NCBI GenBank assembly: GCA_027484575.1
Contig: JAIXSQ010000007.1
Span: forward strand, 774,417 to 838,416
Origin: Comamonadaceae bacterium
GTDB taxonomy: Bacteria > Pseudomonadota > Gammaproteobacteria > Burkholderiales > Burkholderiaceae_C
Reading direction: 5' to 3'
Length of the DNA: 64,000 nucleotides
The position numbers and the translations under genes are program-made. Shown piece after piece: positions 29,702 to 38,259 of the stretch. The notes under the pieces are model-generated. The model was not told the origin of the DNA. It ran no database searches and worked only from the letters and a program-made list of their open reading frames with translations. Within the stretch, counting starts at the first letter, position 1, and every line of letters begins with the position of its first letter.

Positions 29702-31039
29702 ATGACCCCCCTGCGGCTGATTCCCCTGGCGGCGGCCCTCGCCGCGGCGCTGGGCGCACTGCCCGCGCGCGCGCAGAGCCTGCTGGAGCTGTACGACGCG
29801 GCCCGCGCCTACGACGCCGCGTTCCAGTCGGCACGCGCGCAGTACGACGCCAGCGCGGCGCGCGCCGAGCAGGCCCGTGCCGGCCTGCTGCCGCAGGCGG
29901 GGCTGTCGGCCGCCGCCACCCGCACCGACCTGACCAGCAGCACGGCGGCGGGCACCATCGACCGCGGCTTCACGACGCAGAACCCTACCCTCAGCGCGTC
30001 GCAGCCGCTGTACCGGCCGGGCAACCTGGCGGCCTGGGAGCAGGCCAAGCGCCAGGTCGACGTGGCGCAGGCGCAGCTGACCACCGCGGGCCAGGACCTG
30101 ATCCTGCGCGTGAGCCAGGCCTACTTCGACGTGCTGGCCGCGCAGGACACCCTGGCGTTCGTGCGGGCGCAGAAGCAGGCCGTGTCCGAGCAGCTGGCCT
30201 CGGCCCGCCGCAACTTCGAGGTGGGCACCGCCACCATCACCGACACCCGCGAGGCGCAGGCGCGCTTCGACCTGGTGAGCGCGCAGGAGATCCAGGCCGA
30301 GAACGACCTGCGGGTGCGGCGCCTGGCGCTGGAGACCATCACCGGCCGCACCGGCGCGCAGCCGTTGGCGCTGGCCGTGCCGCTGGCGCTGCCCACGCCC
30401 GAGCCGGCCGATCCCGACGCCTGGGTGACGCAGGCCGAGCAGGCCAGCCCGTCGATCCTGCAGGCGCGCCGCAACGTGGAGATCGCCGAGCTGGAGACCG
30501 AGCGCGCGCGCGCCGGCCACAAGCCCACGGTGGACCTGGTGGCCTCGTATGGCGTGCAGCGCAACATCGGCGGCACGGCCGTCACGCCGGTCACCAGCCG
30601 GGCCACGGCCAGCACGGTGGGCGTGCAGTTCAACCTGCCGCTGTTCGCCGGCTTCTCGACCCAGAACCGCATCCGCGAGACCCTCTCGCTCGAGGAACGC
30701 GCCCGCGCCGACCTGGAGGCCACGCGCCGCAACGTGGCGCAGCAGACCCGCACCGCCTACCTGAACCTGGTCTCGGGCAACGGGCAGGTCAAGGCGCTCG
30801 AGGCGGCCGAGGCGTCGAGCCAGCTCGCTCTGGACGCCAACCGGCTGGGCTACCAGGTGGGCGTGCGCATCAACATCGACGTGCTCAACGCGCAGAGCCA
30901 GCTGTTCCAGACCAAGCGCGACCTGGCGCAGGCCCGCTACAACCTGCTGCTGGGCCAGCTGCGCCTGCGGCAGGCCAACGGCACGCTCACGGCCGACGAC
31001 CTCACGCGGCTGAACGCGCTGCTGGCATCGGGCCGCTGA
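29702..31039 (+). CDS. tolC: TolC-family outer-membrane channel
   Basis: 445 residues: signal peptide (to about ARAQS), then SLLELYDAARAYDAAFQSAR, the first of two alpha-barrel repeats, with the conserved QPLYRPGN / NLPLFAGFSTQNRIRE strands of the beta-barrel. ATG 29702 is used since the signal peptide starts there; an upstream ATG-like codon at 29666 adds a polar, unlikely extension. It is the natural outer-membrane partner of the pump encoded at 24256-28618. Its end overlaps the convergent pseudouridine synthase gene by 38 bp. Confidence 0.93.
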   Translation: MTPLRLIPLAAALAAALGALPARAQSLLELYDAARAYDAAFQSARAQYDASAARAEQARAGLLPQAGLSAAATRTDLTSSTAAGTIDRGFTTQNPTLSASQPLYRPGNLAAWEQAKRQVDVAQAQLTTAGQDLILRVSQAYFDVLAAQDTLAFVRAQKQAVSEQLASARRNFEVGTATITDTREAQARFDLVSAQEIQAENDLRVRRLALETITGRTGAQPLALAVPLALPTPEPADPDAWVTQAEQASPSILQARRNVEIAELETERARAGHKPTVDLVASYGVQRNIGGTAVTPVTSRATASTVGVQFNLPLFAGFSTQNRIRETLSLEERARADLEATRRNVAQQTRTAYLNLVSGNGQVKALEAAEASSQLALDANRLGYQVGVRINIDVLNAQSQLFQTKRDLAQARYNLLLGQLRLRQANGTLTADDLTRLNALLASGR

Positions 31040-31790
31040 GCGCGGCCGCGCAGGCGGCGGCATCCGCGGCGGCGCACAGCGGGTCCCACGCGGGGCCCGG
31101 CGGCGCCACGATGCGCAGTCCCCCGGGCAGTTCCACCCAGGCGGCGTGCAGCCACAGCCGCTGCACGCCCAGCCAGGCCGCCACGGCGCGGTTGTGCGCG
31201 CCCTTCCCGTGGGTGCTGTCGCCCACCAGCGGGTGCGCCAGCTGCTTGAAGTGCCGGCGGATCTGGTGGCGCCGGCCGGTCAGCGGCTCGACCGCCACCA
31301 GCGCATAGCGGCTGCGCGGATGGCGCGCATCGACCTGGAACGGCCACTCGAAGCAGGCCAGCCGCCGCCAGCGGGTGCAGGCCTCCAGCAGGGGCTGGCC
31401 GGCCGAGGGCAGCTCGGGGTCGCGCGCCAGGGGCTGCGCCGTCTCCCCGTGCGGCGCGGGCCAGCCGCGCACCAGCGCCAGGTAGCCCTTGCGCACCTCG
31501 CCGGCCATGAAGGCCGCGCCCAGCCGCCGCGCCGCATCGGGGTGGCGGGCCAGCAGCAGCACGCCGCTGGTCGCCTTGTCCAGGCGGTGCAGGGGCGCCA
31601 GCTGCGGCTCGCCGTGGGCCGCGCGCAGCAGGTCCACGGCATTGGTGGCGGCATGGGCGTCGAGCCGGCTGGCGTGCACCAGCAGGCCGGCAGGCTTGTC
31701 GACGGCCAGCAGGTCGGCGTCACGGTGCAGCACCGGGAGCGCCGGCAGCGCGGGAGCCGTGGCGGGCGTGGAAGGGGGGAGGGACACCAC
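31002..31790 (-). CDS. RNA pseudouridine synthase (RluA family, TruC-like)
   Basis: 262 residues from a GTG. ADLLAVDKPAGLLVHASRL at the N-terminus, the catalytic HRLDKATSGVLLLAR (Asp in the RLD motif), the GRRHQIRRHFKQLAHPLVGD block and LWLHAAWVEL define the RluA class. The closest fold is TruC, which modifies tRNA U65; a 23S rRNA target is also possible. The start is uncertain, since a GTG two codons downstream (31784) is equally possible. Convergent with tolC. Confidence 0.85.
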   Translation of the reverse strand: MVSLPPSTPATAPALPALPVLHRDADLLAVDKPAGLLVHASRLDAHAATNAVDLLRAAHGEPQLAPLHRLDKATSGVLLLARHPDAARRLGAAFMAGEVRKGYLALVRGWPAPHGETAQPLARDPELPSAGQPLLEACTRWRRLACFEWPFQVDARHPRSRYALVAVEPLTGRRHQIRRHFKQLAHPLVGDSTHGKGAHNRAVAAWLGVQRLWLHAAWVELPGGLRIVAPPGPAWDPLCAAADAAACAAALSGPMPAARSAA

Positions 31791-31856
31791 CGGAATGGGG
31801 GAGAGCCGGACCGGCGGCCTCAAGCCCGGGGCGACGGGGCCGATGAACCGGGAACC

Positions 31857-32063
31857 ATGAACCGACGCATTGTCCGCCAGCTCGCGATCGACGACGACGA
31901 CGACGAGCCCCTGCCCGGGCGCAAGCTGTCGCCGGTCGAACTGCACCAGGAACGCATGCTCTGGCTGCAGGAGAGCCCCAGCGCCCTGGCCCGGCGCATC
32001 CCGGTGTCGGTGTTCGCGCTGGCCGACCTGGCCCCCGAAGACGTCGCGCCCCTGCATCCCTGA
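31857..32063 (+). CDS. Small acidic-patch protein, hypothetical
   Basis: 68 residues. The N-terminus is basic then strongly acidic (RQLAIDDDDDEPLPG), followed by a helix-like LSPVELHQERMLWLQE. No family is recognised. It lies between the pseudouridine synthase gene (divergent) and the Hpt gene, in a region with good coding composition and a sensible ATG, but without a strong Shine-Dalgarno. Could be a small regulatory protein; evidence for expression is only compositional. Confidence 0.5.
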   Translation: MNRRIVRQLAIDDDDDEPLPGRKLSPVELHQERMLWLQESPSALARRIPVSVFALADLAPEDVAPLHP

Positions 32064-32148
32064 GGCCCGTCCTAGGGCTGGGCCCCAAGCCCCTTAAGCC
32101 GATTCCCTAAGTCGCCTGACGGATGGGCTCGCACAGTCGAGCTGCGCC

Positions 32149-32526
32149 ATGGTGACCCTGCTCCCCGCCACCGACCTGCCCGTGCTCGACGTCCAGACGG
32201 CCGTGCGCCGGCTGGGCGGCAGCGTGCGCGCCTGGGACAAGGCCGCCCTCGCCTTCCTGCAGATGGCCGACACCCAGGCCGGCCAGCTGCGCGCCGCCGC
32301 CCACGCCGGCGATGCGACGGGGGCCGCGCGGCTGGCGCATTCGCTCAAGGGTGCGGCCGGCTGGATCGGCGCCCGCCAGCTCGAGGAAGCGGCCCGCCAG
32401 GCCGAAGCGGGGCTGGCCGCGACCGGCGGGCCGGCCCCGGCACCGCAGGACCTGCTGGGCCGGCTCGACGCCGCGCTGCAGGACGCCGTGGCGGCCCTGC
32501 GCCCGCACCTGGCCCAGGCGGCCTGA
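32149..32526 (+). CDS. Hpt-domain phosphotransfer protein
   Basis: 125 residues, one histidine-phosphotransfer domain: RLAHSLKGAAGWIGARQLEEAARQAE (His63) contains the canonical HxLKG with the phosphorylated histidine. It has no kinase or receiver domain, so it is a free Hpt that carries phosphate between hybrid kinases and regulators. Several hybrid kinases lie nearby in this window (38555-41269, 50940-54044). Partners are not determined. Confidence 0.85.
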   Translation: MVTLLPATDLPVLDVQTAVRRLGGSVRAWDKAALAFLQMADTQAGQLRAAAHAGDATGAARLAHSLKGAAGWIGARQLEEAARQAEAGLAATGGPAPAPQDLLGRLDAALQDAVAALRPHLAQAA

Positions 32527-32542
32527 GCCCGCGGCGCGCGGC

Positions 32543-32548
32543 CACAAT
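32543..32548 (+). promoter_or_regulatory. Candidate leaderless -10 element (CACAAT)
   Basis: CACAAT ends 7 nt before ATG 32556; the intervening CGGCCGC has no Shine-Dalgarno. The same hexamer and spacing occur before the flavin-reductase-like gene. Confidence 0.4.
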
Positions 32549-32555
32549 CGGCCGC

Positions 32556-32921
32556 ATGCCCACCCTGCAGTACCTCGACTTCGAGTCCTCCGACGACGGC
32601 ACCGGCGTGGCGACGCTCGATGCGCTCGCCAACGTGGCCGCGCAGCACCTGGACGCGCTGTGCGCCGAGGTGGCGCAGCTTCTGGACTGGCTGCAGCGGC
32701 ACCACGGCGCGCCCGGCCCGCTGGAGGACGGTGCCGCCTGGGACCATGCGCTGTCGGCGCAGCGCGAGCAGGTGCAGCCCTTGCGGGCCGACTGGGACGG
32801 GGCCGGCCTGCAGCTGGCCGCCGCGGGCCCGGCGCAGCCGCCCCGCACCACGCTGTCGCTCACGCTGACCGGCAGCCCCGCGCTGTGCGCCGAGGTGCTC
32901 GCCGCCTTCGGCGGCGACTGA
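32556..32921 (+). CDS. Conserved hypothetical protein, about 120 residues
   Basis: 121 residues, mainly helical: MPTLQYLDFESSDDGTGVATLDALANV at the front and LDWLQRHHGAPGPLEDGAAWD in the middle. No domain is recognised. The coding pattern (G/C at third positions) is normal for the window and the start is unambiguous. It sits between the Hpt gene and the convergent zinc-ribbon membrane protein gene. Function unknown. Confidence 0.65.
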   Translation: MPTLQYLDFESSDDGTGVATLDALANVAAQHLDALCAEVAQLLDWLQRHHGAPGPLEDGAAWDHALSAQREQVQPLRADWDGAGLQLAAAGPAQPPRTTLSLTLTGSPALCAEVLAAFGGD

Positions 32922-32925
32922 CCGC

Positions 32926-33441
32926 TCAGCCGCCGCGGCGCACCCAGCCGCCGCCCACCGGGCGCAGGAACGGCCGGCGCAGCAGGTGGCGCAACGCCAG
33001 GCACAGGGCCGCGGCCCCGGTCAGCACCAGCGCCCCGTGCAAGGCGGCCGCCAGGCGCAGCCGGGTCGGGTCGGGCTGCGCCGCACCCGCCGAGGTCGCG
33101 GCCTGGCCGCACGGCCCCGGCTGCACCGCGACGCTGCGGCGGCCCTGCGCATCGAGCAGTTCGGTGCGGCAGCCGGCGCCGGGCGCGGGTGCCTCCGGTG
33201 CGCCGAGCAGCGCCAGCGCATAGGCGGGCGCGTGGCCCCGGCCGCGCCAAGGCTCGGCGGTCAGCAGCAGGGCCACGGCGAGCACCACCGCGCAGCATCC
33301 CAGCCACAGGGCGGCGTACCAGCGGAAGCCCCGCGGGCTCATCGCACGGCGGGCCGGTTCGGCATGGCACGACGGGCAACGCCGGGCGCGACGCGGCAGG
33401 TCGGCGTGGCAGAAGGGGCAGCAGGTGGCGGCGGCGGGCAT
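32926..33441 (-). CDS. Zinc-ribbon membrane protein, hypothetical
   Basis: 171 residues. The N-terminus carries a zinc-ribbon CPFCHADLPRRARRCPSC (Cys8, Cys11, Cys22, Cys25) then two membrane helices (about 42-62 and 135-152) with a periplasmic loop holding two cysteines. The family is unknown; similar short zinc-ribbon membrane proteins are often labelled hypothetical. It is convergent with the preceding gene by only four bases and divergent from the MipA/OmpV gene. Confidence 0.75.
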   Translation of the reverse strand: MPAAATCCPFCHADLPRRARRCPSCHAEPARRAMSPRGFRWYAALWLGCCAVVLAVALLLTAEPWRGRGHAPAYALALLGAPEAPAPGAGCRTELLDAQGRRSVAVQPGPCGQAATSAGAAQPDPTRLRLAAALHGALVLTGAAALCLALRHLLRRPFLRPVGGGWVRRGG

Positions 33442-33602
33442 CGGTGGGACAGGCTCGGCCGGGCCACTGTAGCAAGCAGGCAGCGCGACCGTGGCCTCCG
33501 TGCGGCCCGGCCGGCGCGCTCCTGCGGCATGATGGGCTGCACGCCCCTCCCGTGCCGCCCGGCGCGGTCCTTGCAGGCCCGCCACACACGCCCTTGCCGT
33601 CC

Positions 33603-34442
33603 ATGCCACGACCCGCCCTCCTGCGCGCCGCGCGCCTGCTCGCTGCCCTGGCCGTCACGGCCCAGGCCGGCGCCGCCCTCGCCCAACGTCCGCCGGAACC
33701 GCTCTGGGAAGCCGGCGTGGCCGCCGTCGCCGTCAGCCAGCAGGCCTGGCCCGGCGCCCGGGAGCAGGCGCAACGCGGCGCGGTGCTGCCCTGGCTGATC
33801 TGGCGGGGCCCGGTGCTGCGCGCCGACCGCGACGGCGCCGGCCTTCGGGCCTGGCGCACCGACCGCATCGAACTGGACGTGGGGCTGGCCGGCACGGTCG
33901 CCGGGCGCGGCGACACGGGCGGCATCCGCGCGGGACTGCCCGCGCTGGGCACGCTGGTGGAGGCGGGGCCGCGGCTGCGGGTGCTGCTCGGGCCCGAACG
34001 CGAGGGCGTGCGCTGGCGCCTGGACCTGCCGGTGCGGGGCGTCTTCGACCTCGACGACCGGCTGGCCCACCGCGGGCTGGCCTTCCAGCCGGCGCTGGTG
34101 CGCCAGCAGCGGCTGGGGGGCGGCTGGAGCTGGAGCGCCACCGCCGGCGTGCTGCTCGCCGACCAGCGCCTGGCGACCCTGTGGTACGGGGTGCCGGCGC
34201 CGCTGGCCACGCCCGAGCGGCCAGCCTGGGAGGCGCGCGCCGGGCTGGTGGCCTGGCGCACCGGCGCCACGTTTTTCCGCGAGCTGGGCCCCGACTGGCG
34301 GCTGTTCGGCTTCGTGCGGCTGGACAGCACCGCGGGCGCCGCCAACCGCGGCAGCCCGCTGCTGCAGCAGGAGCTGGGCTGGTCGGCCGGCGCCGGCCTG
34401 GCCTGGACGGGGTGGCGCTCGCAGCGCCCCGCCGCCGACTGA
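33603..34442 (+). CDS. MipA/OmpV-family outer-membrane protein
   Basis: 279 residues: signal peptide (cleavage near ALAQR), then a barrel with the MipA/OmpV strand LPWLIWRGPVLRADRDGAGLRA and repeated amphipathic strands such as LLVDLPV-like RWRLDLPVRGVFDLDD. MipA proteins scaffold murein hydrolases or serve as porins; the role here is not known. The gene is divergent from the zinc-ribbon protein and is followed five bases later by the convergent sedolisin-like gene. Confidence 0.85.
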   Translation: MPRPALLRAARLLAALAVTAQAGAALAQRPPEPLWEAGVAAVAVSQQAWPGAREQAQRGAVLPWLIWRGPVLRADRDGAGLRAWRTDRIELDVGLAGTVAGRGDTGGIRAGLPALGTLVEAGPRLRVLLGPEREGVRWRLDLPVRGVFDLDDRLAHRGLAFQPALVRQQRLGGGWSWSATAGVLLADQRLATLWYGVPAPLATPERPAWEARAGLVAWRTGATFFRELGPDWRLFGFVRLDSTAGAANRGSPLLQQELGWSAGAGLAWTGWRSQRPAAD

Positions 34443-34447
34443 GCGGC

Positions 34448-35884
34448 TTACCAGGCCGCCAGCCGCTGCACGACGCTGGACACGCGGGGGCTGCCCAGTC
34501 CGGTGGCCAGGTCGTAGCCGCCGGTGGCGTTGCAGGTCACGCAGCTGCCGTTCGCGCCGGTGGTCACGTCCAGGAAGCCGGCCTGGTAGACGGTCGGATC
34601 CAGTGCCACGCCGCGGTACAGCCCGTCGTGCACGCCGGCGCCGGCCAGCAGACTGCGGCCCGCGGCGCTGCGCTGTGCGTTCGCCAGCGCGAGCACGCCG
34701 GCCCACACGGGGGCCGAGGCGCTGGTGCCGCCGGCGGCGTACCAGGTGGCGTTGCCGCTGCTGTTGGTCGACAGCACCAGGAAGCCGGTCGCCACGTCGG
34801 CGTTGAGCGCCACGTCCGGCGTCATGCGCCGCTGGGGCGCGGTGCAGCCTGCCGAGGCCACGCCCAGGCCCTGCTGGTACGCCGGCACCGCGCGGAAGCT
34901 GCTGGCGCCGCCGCCGCTGCCCGACCAGGTGCTCTCGCTGCGGGCGGTGCCCGTCCAGTTCAGCGTGGTGCCGCCGACCGACAGCACCGTGGGCACGGCC
35001 GACGGCCAGAACGTGGTGCCGTTGTTCCAGCCGTCGTCGCCGGCGGCCGCCACGTAGCTCATGCCGCTGGCGGCGAAGGCGTCGTCGTAGGCGCCGAAGA
35101 AGCTGCGGTCGCCCGTGCCGAAGCTCATGGAGACGATGCCCGGGCCCATCCGGTTGGCCAGCCGCACGGCGCCGGCCATCGAGGCCACGTCCGGACCCTG
35201 CGCGGCCACCACGACGATCCGCGCCAGCGGGGCCGCCGCATGGGCCAGCTGCGTGTCCATCGCCTCCTCCATCGACCAGGCCGCGTTGGCGCCCGGGACG
35301 GCGGCGATGTTGCCGGCCGCATCGGCGCCGACCACCGAGAAGGTGCACTGCGCCGGCGGCGCGCCCAGCGGCAGCGGCGTGCCCGCGCCCACGCTGACCT
35401 CGGTGCAGGCGGGCAGGCCGAACTGCTGCGCGGCCTGGTTCAGCAGGGCCAGCGTGCGGGGCTCGTGGTAGGCCACGACGATGTAGAGGGTCTGGCCGGC
35501 GCCCAGCTCGCGCTGCTGCTGCGCGCCCAGGCCGCTCCAGCTGCCCGGCAGTGCCGGGAAGCCGTAGGCGGCGCGGAATTCCTGCGGGCTGTAGGGCGCG
35601 ACGTTGCCGCTTGCGCCGCTGAGCGGCACCACGGTGGGCAGGGCGGTGGCGTACAGGGGCCGCACCTGGGCCAGCTGGGCGGCCTGGGCATCGGCCGCGG
35701 CCAGCGAGGTGGCCTGCGGCGCCAGCGCGTCGCAGGGGCCGGCCGCGCCACTGGCGGGCGCCGGCGAGGACAGCACGCCCTGGGGCAGCTGGCTGCCGCC
35801 ACCGCCGCCGCCACCGCCGCCACAGGCGACGAGGGCGAGCGCGGCCAGCGCCGCGGCGCGGCGCGCGAAGATCATCGTGTTCAT
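34448..35884 (-). CDS. Sedolisin-like (S53) serine-carboxyl peptidase, lipoprotein
   Basis: 478 residues. The signal ends at a lipobox LVAC (Cys22), followed by nine glycines, so it is lipid-anchored. The S53 triad is visible: SMEEAMD gives Glu and Asp four apart, AAAGDDG supplies the oxyanion-hole Asp, and GGTSASAPVWAG has the nucleophilic Ser. A pro-domain appears to fill residues about 40-200. The C-terminal GYDLATGLGSP is typical of the family's calcium-binding end. ATG 35884 fits the lipoprotein signal. Likely an envelope peptidase active at acid pH; the substrate is unknown. Confidence 0.9.
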   Translation of the reverse strand: MNTMIFARRAAALAALALVACGGGGGGGGGSQLPQGVLSSPAPASGAAGPCDALAPQATSLAAADAQAAQLAQVRPLYATALPTVVPLSGASGNVAPYSPQEFRAAYGFPALPGSWSGLGAQQQRELGAGQTLYIVVAYHEPRTLALLNQAAQQFGLPACTEVSVGAGTPLPLGAPPAQCTFSVVGADAAGNIAAVPGANAAWSMEEAMDTQLAHAAAPLARIVVVAAQGPDVASMAGAVRLANRMGPGIVSMSFGTGDRSFFGAYDDAFAASGMSYVAAAGDDGWNNGTTFWPSAVPTVLSVGGTTLNWTGTARSESTWSGSGGGASSFRAVPAYQQGLGVASAGCTAPQRRMTPDVALNADVATGFLVLSTNSSGNATWYAAGGTSASAPVWAGVLALANAQRSAAGRSLLAGAGVHDGLYRGVALDPTVYQAGFLDVTTGANGSCVTCNATGGYDLATGLGSPRVSSVVQRLAAW

Positions 35885-36198
35885 AGGTTGGACCCCGAAT
35901 GCGTTCGGTGACCCGTCGCCGTGGCGGCGGGCTTGCCCTGTCGGGCGGTCCACCGGGTGCTGGCCAGCTTCAGGTGGATGGGCTGGAGTGTTCCCCGGGG
36001 GGCCCTCGGGCCATGGCTCGACAAGAGGGGGGAACCCGGGGGTTTTCGCGCTCAAGTTCCGGCGCCGCGGCGCGTGCCGGCACCGCCGGCGCGCGCCGCG
36101 GACGCCTTCGTGCAGGAATTCACGCGAGTTGTGACAAGGCGTATCAGGCGCGCGCGCCCCGCCCCCAGAATCCGCCCAGCCGTCCCCACCCGCCCACC
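35885..36198. other. 314-bp intergenic region, no gene seen
   Basis: Lies between the divergent sedolisin-lipoprotein gene and the 94-residue gene. Both strands have open frames, but with Pro/Arg-rich sequence and no credible start. A CAGAAT-like element (about 36168) and an AATTCACGCGAGTTGTGACA segment (36117-36136) are the only AT-containing promoter-like sequences. No repeat or RNA was recognised. Confidence 0.5.
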
Positions 36199-36483
36199 AT
36201 GCCCCGCTCCCCCGCCCCGATCCCCGACTGCAGCGACACGCTGCTCGACCGGCTGCGCGACAGCCAGGACGCCCTGCTGCACGCTTATGCACAGCTGGAA
36301 CGCGCCCTCGCGGACGACCTCGGGGCCGAGCCGCTGATGCGCCGCTGCCGCCAGGCCCAGGCCAGCCACCTGCTGGCGGGCTCGGCGCTGGCCGACGTCA
36401 TGCAGCTGGCCCACACCCGCCAGCTGCAGGCGCGTGCCGAGGGCGAAGACAGGCCCTCCCTCTTCGTGCGGACCTCGGCATGA
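36199..36483 (+). CDS. Small helical protein, hypothetical, coupled to a cNMP-binding gene
   Basis: 94 residues, mostly amphipathic helix (TLLDRLRDSQDALLHAYAQLERALADD and QASHLLAGSALADVMQLAH). No family is recognised. It overlaps the next gene by ATGA, so it belongs to the four-gene cluster of cNMP-binding, FecR and OmpA proteins. Its coiled-coil-like nature suggests protein interaction. Confidence 0.65.
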   Translation: MPRSPAPIPDCSDTLLDRLRDSQDALLHAYAQLERALADDLGAEPLMRRCRQAQASHLLAGSALADVMQLAHTRQLQARAEGEDRPSLFVRTSA

Positions 36484-37103
36484 GCCGCTGGTGGCCCTGG
36501 GCACGCCAGCCGGCGCCGCGCGACGCGCTGCCGGCCGTCGTGCAGCGGGACATCGCCAAGGTGCTGGCGGCGGCCGGGGCCCTGCGCGGCCTGGGGCGCG
36601 ACGACGGCCTGGCGATCGCGCGGCTGATGCGCCTGCGCGAGGCCCGCCCCGGCACGGTGCTGGCGCGCGAGGCCCAGGCGGGCTCGGCGCTGCTGCGCGT
36701 GGTGCTCGAGGGCGAGGCGCGCATCGAGCGCACCCCCGGTCCCTTGGACACGCCGGCAGCCGGGCTGGCCCGCCGCGGCGCCGTCTTCGGCGAGCAGGGG
36801 CTGCTGGAGGCCGGCGCGCGCTGCGCCACCGTCATCGCCCTCACGCCGATGCGCCTGGCCGTGCTGGACCGGGGCGACCTGGAGCAACTGGTCACGCACG
36901 CCCCGCGCACCGCCTGTGCCCTGCTGGGCGCCATGCTGCACGCGGCAGGCGAGCACCTGCAGGACGCCGACCGGCGGCTGCGCGTGTTCTCGGGCATGCA
37001 GCGTGCGTGGCAGGAGATCGACGCGCCGCAGCCGGCGGCGGCGGCGCCCGCCGCCCCGCACGGCGCCGGCGAACTGCGCGGCCTGGGCGTGCCCATCGTC
37101 TGA
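36480..37103 (+). CDS. Cyclic-nucleotide-binding-domain protein without HTH
   Basis: 207 residues. The cNMP-binding fold lies at about 30-150: GTVLAREAQAGSALLRVVLEGEARI, FGEQGLLEAGARCATVIAL, and AVLDRGDLEQL. The phosphate-cassette segment FGEQGLLE is present, although its Arg is displaced. No DNA-binding helix-turn-helix follows, so it is not a complete CRP-type regulator. It starts within the stop of the small helical gene and precedes a FecR-domain gene. A sensor or scaffold for cyclic nucleotides is likely; partner unknown. Confidence 0.8.
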   Translation: MSRWWPWARQPAPRDALPAVVQRDIAKVLAAAGALRGLGRDDGLAIARLMRLREARPGTVLAREAQAGSALLRVVLEGEARIERTPGPLDTPAAGLARRGAVFGEQGLLEAGARCATVIALTPMRLAVLDRGDLEQLVTHAPRTACALLGAMLHAAGEHLQDADRRLRVFSGMQRAWQEIDAPQPAAAAPAAPHGAGELRGLGVPIV

Positions 37104-37110
37104 GCCGGCC

Positions 37111-37569
37111 ATGCCCCGCACCCGCACCCTGCTAGCACTGGCCGCCGGCCTGCTGCTGGCCGGCGCACCGGCCCTGGCCCAGGACGCCGCCGGCACCGTC
37201 AAGACAGTGCGCGGCCCGGCGCGCATCGTGGCCGGCGATACCGTGCGTGCGGCCGTGCCGGGCGAGGCGCTGCGCCCGGGCGAGCGGCTGGAGACGGGGC
37301 CCGGCGCCCAGGCCGGCCTGACCCTGGCGGACGGCACGCTGCTGGCCGTGGGACCGGACAGCCGGCTGGTGCTGGAACAGTCCACCTACGACCCCACGAC
37401 GCGCGCCGGCAGCCTGTGGCTCGGGTTGCTGCAGGGGTCCCTGCGCATGGTCTCGGGACTGCTCGCACGCACCGATCCCGCCTCGGTGCGGATCACGACG
37501 CCGACCACCGCCATCGGCATCCGCGGCACCGACGTGATCGTCGAGGCGCCGCAGGAGCCACGGCCGTGA
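37111..37569 (+). CDS. FecR-domain exported protein
   Basis: 152 residues: signal peptide (to about ALAQD), then one FecR domain (about 27-145) with GTVKTVRGPARIV, GERLETGPGAQAGLTLADGT and the closing TPTTAIGIRGTDVIVEA. It lacks the sigma-regulating N-terminal region of FecR itself, so it is one of the stand-alone periplasmic FecR proteins found beside OmpA and cNMP genes. It probably binds surface polymers or envelope partners. Its stop overlaps the OmpA-like start (GTGA). Confidence 0.85.
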   Translation: MPRTRTLLALAAGLLLAGAPALAQDAAGTVKTVRGPARIVAGDTVRAAVPGEALRPGERLETGPGAQAGLTLADGTLLAVGPDSRLVLEQSTYDPTTRAGSLWLGLLQGSLRMVSGLLARTDPASVRITTPTTAIGIRGTDVIVEAPQEPRP

Positions 37570-38171
37570 GCCGGCGGTCCGCGTCCACGCTGGCCGGCCT
37601 GTCGATGGCCGGACTGCTGGCCGGCTGTGCCGGGCCGGCGGCCCGGGTCGTGCTGCTGCCGCAGGTCGACGGCGGCGCGTCGGCCGTGGTGGTCACGCCG
37701 CGCGGCGGCCAGCCGCTGCTGCTGGACCGTCCCTACGCCGCGGCCGAGGTCGGCCGCGATGGCCGGGCGCAGGCGCGCCAGCTCGACGCCACGGCGGTGG
37801 CGCAGGCCTACGGCCCGCTGCTGCAGGCGCTGCCGTCGGCCCCGCGCAGCTTCACGCTGCCCTTCGAATCGGGCGGCGCCCAGCTGGCGGCCGGCGGCGC
37901 CGAGGTGATCGAGCGGATCCTGGCCGAGGTGGCCCGGCGCCCGGTCGCCGAGCTCGACGTCATCGGCCACACCGACAGCCGCGGCAGCGTCGAGCAGAAC
38001 GATGCGGTGGGTCGCCAGCGTGCCGCGGCCGTGGCCGAACTGCTGGTGGGCCGTGGCCTGCCGGCGGCCCGCATCGCCGTGCAGAGCCGCGGCGAGCGCG
38101 AGCCGCTGGTGCCCACGCCCGACGAGACCGACGAGCCACGCAACCGGCGCGTCGAGGTGCGGGTGCGCTGA
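37566..38171 (+). CDS. OmpA-family lipoprotein
   Basis: 201 residues starting at a GTG overlapping the upstream stop. Lipobox LAGC (Cys20 area) after the signal, then a C-terminal OmpA-like peptidoglycan-binding domain (about 95-201) with LDVIGHTDSRGSVEQNDAVG and the LSRGE-like IAVQSRGEREPLV, ending NRRVEVRVR. It tethers the outer membrane to peptidoglycan. The operon with FecR and cNMP proteins suggests a sensory or envelope-stress module. Confidence 0.9.
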   Translation: MSRRSASTLAGLSMAGLLAGCAGPAARVVLLPQVDGGASAVVVTPRGGQPLLLDRPYAAAEVGRDGRAQARQLDATAVAQAYGPLLQALPSAPRSFTLPFESGGAQLAAGGAEVIERILAEVARRPVAELDVIGHTDSRGSVEQNDAVGRQRAAAVAELLVGRGLPAARIAVQSRGEREPLVPTPDETDEPRNRRVEVRVR

Positions 38172-38259
38172 GGCGGCGGCGCCGCGACCTGGCGTCGTCC
38201 CCGGCCGCGTCCTGCCGCGCCGCGCCCCCGCCGGCGGCGCCGCGCGCCACCATGGCGCG

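Noticed and set aside
26681..31063. Minus-strand open frame of 1460 residues opposite the RND pump, methyltransferase, rhodanese and TolC genes
   Set aside because: Long antisense frames are expected at this GC content; its product is His/Arg/Gly-rich with no domain, while the plus strand encodes well-recognised proteins.
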